NCBI RefSeq assembly: GCF_030272615.1
Contig: NC_081414.1
Location: forward strand, 810,005,069-810,069,068
Direction of reading: 5' to 3'
DNA from: Cryptomeria japonica
Taxonomy: Eukaryota; Streptophyta; Pinopsida; Cupressales; Cupressaceae
Length of the DNA stretch: 64,000 nt
Positions 56,814 through 64,000 of this stretch are shown here, piece by piece. The notes under the pieces are model-generated. The model did no database searches, was not told the origin of the DNA, and was given only the letters and a program-made list of their open reading frames with translations. The number at the start of each line of letters is the position of its first letter. Position 1 is the first letter of the stretch. A program made the translations under genes and the position numbers.

Positions 56814-59800
56814 ATGGCGAGTTCGTCAGGGAGAATAGAGGTGGAGAAATTTAATGGAAGTAATTTTGAGATGTGGAAGCTGAAGATGGAAGATCTGCTA
56901 ATAGATCGAGATCTTTGGGATGCTATTGATGCGAATGTCCAAAGGCCCTCAGATCCTACTGCAGCAGCTCAGTATGATGTTATGGACCGAAAAGCCAAGG
57001 GTCTAATCAGACTGTGCCTGGCAGACTCTGTTCTAATCAATGTCCATGAAGAAAACTCTGCAAAGAAGCTATGGACTAAGCTTGGTGAGATGTATCAAGT
57101 GAAATCTTTATTAAATCAAATTTTCTTAAGAAAGAAATTGTATTCCTTGAAGATGGAAGAGGGTGGACGAATTGCAGACCACCTAGAAGCATTCAATATG
57201 ATTGTGGCTCAATTAGTATCTGTCGGTGTTAAGATGGACGAGGAGGAAAAATGTCAGATCTTGCTTTGCTCTTTGCCTGATTCGTGGGATTCTCTTGTTA
57301 TGGCTATTGGTAGTACTTCTGTTGTTTTGAAATCTGAAGATGTGGTGGGTGCCCTACTTGGTGAAGAGATGCGAAGGAAGGTATCCATCAGTTCAAAGGA
57401 AGCCCTAACCGTTCGTGGAAGACCTAAGGAGAAAGGCAAGAAGAATGAGAAGCGCGGCAAGTCCAAATCCAAAGGGAGATCGAAATCTCCTGGAAAGTCC
57501 AAAGTCATTTGCTGGAATTGCGGTAAACCGGGTCACATCCGTAAGGACTGCAAAGAAGAAAAGAAGAAGAAAAAGAAAAAGTTCGATTCTGATTCTGAGT
57601 CCGACAAGGAAGATGGCGATGCATTTATTGCGGCTTTGGCGACTCATGCAGGTAATGATGCCTGGCTAATTGACTCAGGTGCATCTTTTCATATGACTTC
57701 CAATAGAGATTGGTTTTCTGAATATGAAGGATTTAATGGAGGTAAGGTGTACCTGGGTGATGATTCACATCTAGACATTGTTGGTCGAGGTAAAGTTAGA
57801 ATCAGGTTTTCTGATGGTAGAATAAAAAGGATTAATGGTGTGTTGCATATCCCTGGATTAAAACGAAACCTGTTATCTGTGAGCAAACTAATAGATGCAG
57901 GTGTGCAGGTAGTCTTTTCTGAAGCAGGATGTAAGATGATTAAGGGTGCTATGGTAGTTGCTAGAGGTGTCAGGTTTGGCACTTTGTATAAGCTTGAAGC
58001 ATACACTATTGAGTGTAATAGCACTTCTGTAAAAAGTAAATCTGCGGATACTTCACTGGAAGATTTGAAGGTTTCACCTTCAGCAGATGGAAATGGTTTT
58101 TGGGTACCTAAGGGTGCTCTTTCGTCTGAAGCAAAGTTACCTGCAGAGAAGACTATGTTATGGCACCAGAGACTTGGCCACATTGGAGAAAAGGGTCTAA
58201 GGACCTTGAAAAATAAAAACCTTGTTGAAGGTTTGAATGATTGTAATCTTGACTTTGATTTTTGTGAGCATTGCATTTATGGAAAACAAAACCGCGTTCA
58301 GTTTTACTCGAGTTCTCATAAAACTTGTGGTGTTTTGGATCTTATCCATTCTAATGTGTTTGGTCCAGTAGATGTCTCTTCGATTGGAAAATCCACATAT
58401 TATGTTTCATTTATTGATGATTTTAGTAGAAGGACATGGGTATATTTTCTAAAGAGTAAATCTGAAGTTTTTAGTCGTTTTAAAGAATTTAAAGCAATGG
58501 TTGAGTTGCAGACTGGAAAGAAAATAAAATGTTTGAGAACTGATAATGGCGGTGAGTTTTGCTCTAATGATTTTGATAGATTCTATAAAGACTGTGGAAT
58601 TAACAGGCAGAAGACAACTCCGTATTCTCCACAGCAGAATGGAGTTGCAGAAAGAATGAACAGGACACTGATGGAAAAGGCTAGGAGTATGTTGAGTGGT
58701 GCTGGTCTCGAACAAAAGTTTTGGGCTGAAGCTGTTGCCACTGCTTGCTACCTGATTAACAGGTCTCCTACATCAGCTCTTGTTGATAAAACGCCTATGG
58801 AAGCATGGTCAGGTCACAAGCCTTCATTGAGACATCTTAGAGTTTTTGGTTGCGAGGCATATGCACATGTGCCAAAGGAGAAGCGAACAAAGTTGGAGAA
58901 CAAGGCTGTGAAATGTATCTTCATTGGGTATAGTTATGGTGTGAAAGGATACAAGCTTTGGGACCCTGTTGCACAAAAGGTAATTCACAGTAGAAGTGTT
59001 ATTTTTAGAGAAATTAAGTCTCCTTCTATTACATTGCAGCCAGAACAGACTAAAAAGGAAGATGTGATTCAACTTCCTTCTACACCTAAAAGAGTTGAAT
59101 CGAGACCTCTAGATAGGCAAGAATTTGAGGAGAGCTCGTCTAGCTCTGAATCTTCAGAAGAAGAGGAAGAACCTCCAACTCAGCTTGTTCGAAGGTCTAC
59201 AAGACATAGACAACCACCTGAAAGGTATTCACCTGATGATTGGAGATGTATTTTTGCTTTGAATACTAGTGTGGATGAACCGAAATCTGTAGAAGAGGCA
59301 TTAGGTATGAATGATGCAGAATCCTGGAAGATTGCTATGGAGGAAGAAATGGCAGCTTTGAAAAAGAATGATACATGGGATCTTGTACCATTGCCTGAAG
59401 GACGAAAACCTGTTGGTTGTAAATGGGTGTTCAAGAAAAAGATTGGTTCAGATGGAAGCATTGAGAAGTATAAAGCAAGGTTGGTTGCAAAAGGCTACTC
59501 TCAGGTTGAGGGTGTTGATTACGGTGAGATATTTTCTCCTGTTGCAAAAATGACGTCCATTAGATTTTTGCTTTCTATTGCTACTGCTTATGATTTAGAG
59601 GTTGAGCAAATGGATGTGAAAACTGCTTTCCTTCATGGTGATTTGGAGGAAGATATTTATATGACACAGCCGGAGCACTATGTGGTGAAAGGAAAAAGTA
59701 ATTTGGTCTGTAAATTGAAGAAATCTTTGTATGGCCTCAAACAAAGTCCTAGGATGTGGTACCAGAAATTTGATACATATGTGTTGAGTTTGGGATTTGA

Positions 59801-60857
59801 ACGTTCTAAATCAGATCACTGTGTTTATTATAAATCTTATGGTGATCATTTCTTATTCATTGCATTGTATGTTGATGATATGTTATTCATTGGTAAAGGG
59901 AAAGGTATGATTTCAGAACTGAAATCTCAGCTCGCTGCTAAATTTGAAATGAAAGATCTTGGTGCAGCAAAGCACATCCTTGGGATGGAAATTAGAAGAG
60001 ATAGGGTGAACAGAAAGCTATGGCTAGGCCAGAGTAAGTATGTGAATTCAATGTTACAGAGGTTCAACATGCAGAATTGTAGACCATTGAGTGTTCCTTT
60101 TACAGTTGGAATGAAACTATCTATTTCAGATTGTCCTACATCCCCATTGGAGATGGAAGACATGAGCAGAGTGCCTTACCAAAGTGCGGTTGGAAGCTTG
60201 ATGTATGCTATGGTCTGTACTAGACCAGACATTGCCCAAGCAGTGGGAGTACTTTCTAGATATATGTCTAATCCTGGTAGAGTTCATTGGGATGCAGTCA
60301 AAAGAGTCTTCAGATATTTGAAGGGTACTTCAGAGTATTCTTTGTGTTATCATGGTAATTCAGTTGGAGACATTACTTCCCTTGATATCCATGGTTATGT
60401 GGATTCAGATTGGGCAGGTGATATTGATAGCAGAAGATCCACCAGTGCTTATGTGTTTACTTTGTTTGGTGGTGCAATTAGTTGGATGAGTAAGCGACAG
60501 GCTGTGGTTGCTTTATCCACTACTGAAGCAGAGTATATGGCAGCTACTCATGCTTGTAAAGAGGCCATTTGGCTTAAGAGACTGTGTTCGGATATTGGAA
60601 TAAAACAAGGTACAGTGACAATTTACTGTGACAGTCAGAGTGCAATTAGCCTAGCTCAGAACCCGACATTTCATGCCCGAACCAAACATATTGATATTCA
60701 GTATCATTTTGTTAGAGATATGGTCGAAGATGGTAGGGTGAAGCTGGTTAAGGTGGAAACTTTGATGAATGTTGCAGATGCTTTAACTAAGGCTGTGAGC
60801 ACAGAGAAGTTCAGATGGTGTTCAGAGTCTATGGGCCTTATGGCCCCTAGCAATTGA
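56814..60857 (+). CDS. Copia gag-pol polyprotein, 1347 aa, open but with a changed integrase triad
   Basis: A single frame without stops. Gag occupies about 1-230 and starts MASSSGRIEVEKFNGSNF, typical of the Copia gag domain. The CCHC zinc knuckle is at 233-246 (CWNCGKPGHIRKDC), followed by a Lys/Asp/Ser-rich linker. The protease has DSGA at 287-290. Integrase has its HHCC finger at about 443-490. In the core, residue 514 is Asn (codon AAT, 58353-58355, in HSNVFGP), where the first catalytic Asp of the family is expected. Asp577 and Glu613 follow with the usual 35-residue gap. Reverse transcriptase has Asp934 and YVDD at 1019-1022. RNase H has YVDSDW (Asp1197), TEAEYMA and YCDSQ. Copying into cDNA looks possible, while integration by this protein is doubtful. 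Confidence 0.95.
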   Translation: MASSSGRIEVEKFNGSNFEMWKLKMEDLLIDRDLWDAIDANVQRPSDPTAAAQYDVMDRKAKGLIRLCLADSVLINVHEENSAKKLWTKLGEMYQVKSLLNQIFLRKKLYSLKMEEGGRIADHLEAFNMIVAQLVSVGVKMDEEEKCQILLCSLPDSWDSLVMAIGSTSVVLKSEDVVGALLGEEMRRKVSISSKEALTVRGRPKEKGKKNEKRGKSKSKGRSKSPGKSKVICWNCGKPGHIRKDCKEEKKKKKKKFDSDSESDKEDGDAFIAALATHAGNDAWLIDSGASFHMTSNRDWFSEYEGFNGGKVYLGDDSHLDIVGRGKVRIRFSDGRIKRINGVLHIPGLKRNLLSVSKLIDAGVQVVFSEAGCKMIKGAMVVARGVRFGTLYKLEAYTIECNSTSVKSKSADTSLEDLKVSPSADGNGFWVPKGALSSEAKLPAEKTMLWHQRLGHIGEKGLRTLKNKNLVEGLNDCNLDFDFCEHCIYGKQNRVQFYSSSHKTCGVLDLIHSNVFGPVDVSSIGKSTYYVSFIDDFSRRTWVYFLKSKSEVFSRFKEFKAMVELQTGKKIKCLRTDNGGEFCSNDFDRFYKDCGINRQKTTPYSPQQNGVAERMNRTLMEKARSMLSGAGLEQKFWAEAVATACYLINRSPTSALVDKTPMEAWSGHKPSLRHLRVFGCEAYAHVPKEKRTKLENKAVKCIFIGYSYGVKGYKLWDPVAQKVIHSRSVIFREIKSPSITLQPEQTKKEDVIQLPSTPKRVESRPLDRQEFEESSSSSESSEEEEEPPTQLVRRSTRHRQPPERYSPDDWRCIFALNTSVDEPKSVEEALGMNDAESWKIAMEEEMAALKKNDTWDLVPLPEGRKPVGCKWVFKKKIGSDGSIEKYKARLVAKGYSQVEGVDYGEIFSPVAKMTSIRFLLSIATAYDLEVEQMDVKTAFLHGDLEEDIYMTQPEHYVVKGKSNLVCKLKKSLYGLKQSPRMWYQKFDTYVLSLGFERSKSDHCVYYKSYGDHFLFIALYVDDMLFIGKGKGMISELKSQLAAKFEMKDLGAAKHILGMEIRRDRVNRKLWLGQSKYVNSMLQRFNMQNCRPLSVPFTVGMKLSISDCPTSPLEMEDMSRVPYQSAVGSLMYAMVCTRPDIAQAVGVLSRYMSNPGRVHWDAVKRVFRYLKGTSEYSLCYHGNSVGDITSLDIHGYVDSDWAGDIDSRRSTSAYVFTLFGGAISWMSKRQAVVALSTTEAEYMAATHACKEAIWLKRLCSDIGIKQGTVTIYCDSQSAISLAQNPTFHARTKHIDIQYHFVRDMVEDGRVKLVKVETLMNVADALTKAVSTEKFRWCSESMGLMAPSN

Positions 60858-60900
60858 TTCATTGTGTTGACATTCCCTTCCGCTCATGAAAGGTGTTCGA

Positions 60901-60913
60901 CAAGTGGGAGATT
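60901..60913 (+). promoter_or_regulatory. Polypurine tract of the Copia element
   Basis: CAAGTGGGAGATT directly precedes the 3' LTR, 44 bases after the gag-pol stop. Confidence 0.85.
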
Positions 60914-61798
60914 TGTTGGGAAAAATGGTGTCTCAACCTTGCATTTATGTGAGGTTACTATTTATAGTAAGTTTTCATTTGAGCACGAAATGGTGCGAAA
61001 CTCTCCCTGAAGCTTCTGGTTGGCTAGATAAGCATTCCGGTAAAGTTTCGTCGCAAGGTCACAGCTAGTTTTGAAGATATTAAAGTTTTCATCTTGGAGG
61101 GGTGCAATAAAATGTTTAAATTTAATTTTGGGGACTTTAGAGGCTCCGAAATGCCCTGAAAAGTGGCCGTAACCGGCGAAGCAGGTTACGAGGTGATAGA
61201 GCACTTCGCGAGCTTTCCGGCGCTTCAAACGGTTCGTCAATCGGACACCCGGTTCTCAAGTTATGGCCTCCGGAAGTTTGTACTCCTGAAATAGGAAAAA
61301 TAATTTGTATTGAATACATAAATGAGCTGTAAAAGGGAGCGACACGTGTTGATGTGTGCTTTAACATGTCATAGAAGGGAGATAAGGTCGGCTACACCTT
61401 ATTGGGTGGTTTTAGCCCATGGTTTTGTAATACCGTTTGACGGTTTCTTGTATTGTATCTCCTATTTATGAGGTGTGTGAGATAGAGGTTGTGTGTAAGA
61501 GTCTTATGGCTATTGAGTTGCCTCTGAATCTCTGATTAGTGATACTCCTGCGAAGAGCTTGCTCTGCAAGTATTTTGTAATCTGTTTTTGATTGCTGAAT
61601 AAAATATTGAGCTGCTTTTGGAGGGTGGGGTTTTTCTCCCGAAAGGGTTTTCCCCACGTAAATCATGGTGTTGTGGTATGAATGCTATTATATCTATTTC
61701 TATTTTCTGTAACTGTTGTAATGATCTGAAAAAGTTTTGCATTACCCTCCTCTCAAGGTTAGTGTAGGAAGTTGTTTCCGCTACTTAACTTCCTTACA
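60914..61798 (+). repeat. 3' LTR of the Copia element
   Basis: 885 bp, differing from the 5' LTR at three places (near 61007, 61153 and 61442). It is followed by the ATTCT duplication. Confidence 0.95.
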
Positions 61799-61803
61799 AT
61801 TCT
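61799..61803. repeat. Copia target-site duplication, right
   Basis: ATTCT, identical to 55800-55804. Confidence 0.95.
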
Positions 61804-62430
61804 TCCCCCATAGAAGATGTCCCATACCTAGGTATTCTTTTTTAGGGAGAAATATGAAGTGGGTTCAACATGAAGATGTTGGCCTGTAATGATTATAAAT
61901 TTCTCATACCAAATAATAGAGCACACTAAGCTTCCGCGAACTAGAGATAACAAACAAAAAAACAAGTTTTTGGTAGATATTTCTTGAATAGGACTAGTAT
62001 TTAATATGAAATCCACTAAGAAACCACTTTCCTTATTGCCATGAGAGTGGTATATCATAAAAAACTCTTCGCTTTCAATCCCTTGCATTCCCATTCCTTT
62101 TTATGTAACAATAATAGTCCTTTCCAAAGTATTATCATGCATGTGCCAAATGCAATGAGGGATAAAATCAACGAGGATCTCGTGGAAATAAATTATAGTG
62201 TCTGATTGACCATCATTATTCACTTCTCTTTAAAAATATAGTAACAATCTTCTCTTTGCCAAGTCATCATATCTACCATATTACACCTCAGCTCCATAGA
62301 ATTCATAAAATTCCAACAAACAATAACAAGAACAATAAAATTAAATATTAAAACTCTCTACATAATTAGAAAACCCATCTTGCCTATCATTGAACAATAT
62401 ATCTTTGATGTGACATGGACATTTGCCTCA
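61804..62430 (-). pseudogene. Continuation of the minus-strand remnant beyond the Copia insertion
   Basis: With the Copia element removed, the minus-strand reading passes from here into 55799 and below. An 88-codon open piece (62094-61828) is rich in aromatic residues and has no motif I know. It lies downstream of the RNase H-like part on the same strand. Confidence 0.4.
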
Positions 62431-62439
62431 TTAACCTAA

Positions 62440-62910
62440 TATTTCTAATGTTTTAATTTCAATCCCTCATTAGCTAAGGCATCCACAACCTCATTTCCCT
62501 CTCTAAATATATGTATATCCTCTTAAGGTATCAGATTAAGAAGTTGTTTTCTATCTTCACCCTCTCTAAATATATGGATATCCTCTTAAGGTATCAAATT
62601 AAGAAGTTGTTTGCTATCTTCAATATATTTTTTCATCCTTCATGATGGAGAGGTTGTTGACTTGATGAGGCGAGTCACTAATTTTGAATCTCCTTCAATT
62701 ACAATATTATTATATCCATGAAGAATAATTCTTTTAAGTTACAACCAAAGGGCTATGGCTTTAGCTTCGTAATTAGTTTTTGTCCCCACATTTTTCACAT
62801 AATATTCTATCATCCAACCCTTGGAATCACTAATTATTCTAGTAGTAGCAGTCACTCCAGGATTCTGCTTACTACATCTCTCAAAATTTAGTTTTAGCTA
62901 GTATTTTGCA
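62440..62910 (-). pseudogene. RNase H-like domain remnant (LINE-type, RVT_3-like)
   Basis: The minus strand encodes, with a few stops, KLNFERCSKQNPGVTATTRI at its start (about 62900). This is the first strand of an RNase H fold, with the catalytic Asp position changed to Glu. It continues with TNYEAKAIALWL, VIEGDSKLVTRLI and, at the end, REGNEVVDALANEGL (about 62465). That is the order and spacing of the RNase H-like domain found at the C-terminus of plant LINEs and in related host ORFs. A 63 bp in-frame tandem duplication (62497-62622) disrupts it. Confidence 0.65.
62497..62622. repeat. 63 bp tandem duplication
   Basis: Units start at 62497 and 62560 with CCCTCTCTAAATATATG. The unit equals 21 codons, so it kept the frame of the RNase H-like remnant. 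Confidence 0.85.
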
Positions 62911-63036
62911 TGTTTTCTCCATCTTACATGCTATCTTAAAATATTTTTATTGACTTTAACTTTGTCCATGTTACATTAACTTCCCACCATCTCCTAACAT
63001 ATAAATCGAGGAGGTAGCCAACACATTGGTGTTTCA
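62911..63036. other. Junction between RNase H-like remnant and MLO pseudogene
   Basis: Diverged sequence, probably the upstream part of the same minus-strand remnant. No motif. Confidence 0.3.
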
Positions 63037-63941
63037 TATGATTTATATTCTAAATTGGATTGTAAGTAAACTTAGTATTTCAAAGTCTTTTTCTTTTTCT
63101 TTTTTAAAACAAATTTAGCTTGGCTCCAATTCTTATGTACTAAAGCTTTAACTCTTGAATTTATAGCTATTCTTTTTTATACAATTCATTAGATTTGTGC
63201 CCAAAGTGAAATACTCAACCTTACTCCATAGATTCATAAAAATAAACTTTGTTACCATACTTATAAAATTTTAGATTGTATAGTTAATAAGAGACTTGTA
63301 GTTATGCATACATTTATTTTTATAGGCTCACTTTGCTCCACATAGTAGATTTGATATACAAAAATATATATAAGGAGATCATTAGATGATGACTTTACTA
63401 CTGTTGTATCTATCAGGCATGCTTCGTAAATTCAATTTAAAAATTGTTACAATACATTTTGTATTATTCATTTCTCTAAATTAAATTGATTGCTCAAACA
63501 AATTATATCACTGTGTGCAGTCCACCTCTATAGTTTTTTGCCATCTTATTTCTTCTTCTCGACAGAAGAGGTAAATCCAATTGACATTCTATTTTTATTT
63601 ATATTACTTCTAATTGTTTAGGAGGTCGATAAGCATGAAAACTAATTTGTAGGGTGGTTCACGTTAAATTGGTTGTCCTTTATTCCATTAATTGTAAGTG
63701 AAACCAACACTTTCATTCTCCTCTTTTTTCACAATATGCAATGTAAAACTATCAAATTTTTAATTTGAACAGTAATTTAGAAAGGCTAAAATATTTTTGA
63801 TTCATAGATTCTTTTGATAGTGGGGACAAAGCTGCAAGTCATAATCCAAGACAGAATTCAAATGAGGAAACAAGATGTTCAAAAAAACATTATCTCTGCT
63901 TCTCACAAGGAGAGTGAATCACGCAAAGAGGACCGTAAGCA
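63037..63941 (+). pseudogene. MLO pseudogene (copy 3), exons 6-11 and a piece of exon 15
   Basis: Degenerate copies of the exon 6 end with its donor (about 63050-63065), exon 7 (63170-63240, with stops), exon 8 (63327-63416), exon 9 (63521-63570), exon 10 (63652-63692) and the start of exon 11 (63808-63846). A deletion then joins exon 11 to the acidic tail of exon 15, which also has small deletions and a lost stop (CGTAAG near 63931). The exon 7 and exon 8 changes are shared with the pseudogene at 3301-5646, so both come from one already broken copy. The 3'-flank copy continues to the window end. Confidence 0.85.
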
Positions 63942-64000
63942 GAGTTGGCCAACAAAAGCACTAATATTCAACAAAGTAGAAAACAGTCAGTGAAGATGAT

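Larger units (their letters stand above)
55805..61798 (+). mobile_element. Full-length Ty1/Copia retrotransposon, young
   Basis: 5994 bp with identical-length 885 bp LTRs (3 differences by eye), a 5 bp target duplication ATTCT, a Met-type primer site, one long gag-pol frame and a purine tract before the 3' LTR. It sits inside the minus-strand remnant, in the opposite direction. Gag and zinc-knuckle form, and the pol order PR-IN-RT-RH, place it in Ty1/Copia, near the Tork/Tnt1-type lineage by impression. It is the youngest insertion that can be dated in this window. Confidence 0.97.

Noticed and set aside
56814-60857. Host gene instead of a retroelement polyprotein
   Set aside because: LTRs, primer site, purine tract, target duplication and the full gag-PR-IN-RT-RH order leave no doubt that it is a Copia element.

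Overview
This window is nuclear DNA of a land plant, most likely a seed plant. I would guess a conifer or other gymnosperm from the AT-rich, slowly eroding transposon landscape, but I cannot prove that. There are no bacterial, organellar, CRISPR, rRNA or tRNA genes. The only intact host gene I can support is an MLO-family gene, a seven-transmembrane calmodulin-binding protein, on the + strand at 46562-50538. It has 15 exons, all with GT-AG introns, and codes for about 574 residues.

Layout. 1-6439: broken copies of the MLO 3' end and its flank, mixed with a minus-strand remnant of an unrecognised protein. 6440-12753: an old, heavily mutated Ty3/gypsy chromovirus. 12754-20510: a minus-strand LTR element with degenerate ORFs, a tiny TRIM element, and a plus-strand LTR in the opposite orientation. 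20505-36740: an imperfect tandem duplication, two copies of about 8 kb. Each copy carries a dead Copia fragment and a tRNA-derived SINE. Copy A also holds a truncated Tat/Ogre-type gypsy element, and copy B a short retroposon. 36740-46140: a broken tandem array with a period of about 230 bp, interrupted by LINE-like insertions and a 2.4 kb non-autonomous LTR element with a perfect target-site duplication. 46160-50538: promoter and MLO gene. 50539-64000: MLO 3' flank, further MLO fragments and the same minus-strand remnant, split by a young full-length Ty1/Copia element (55805-61798).

How it fits together. The MLO gene lies inside a cluster of its own partial duplications, all in the same orientation. 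Fragments at 1547-1706 and 3301-5646 lie on its left, and 52707-52865 and 63037-63941 on its right. A block of about 2.9 kb at 453-3300 is repeated at 51596-54480, so the whole locus appears to have been duplicated and then filled by transposons. The Copia element is the youngest insertion I can date: its two 885 bp LTRs differ at 3 sites by eye, it has a 5 bp target duplication, and its 1347-codon gag-pol frame is open. Its integrase, however, has Asn where the first catalytic Asp of the DDE triad is expected. I found no undescribed multi-gene system. The best leads are the duplicated splice donor and the repeated promoter element of the MLO gene, the integrase change, and the outward-facing pair of related LTRs at 12754-20510.
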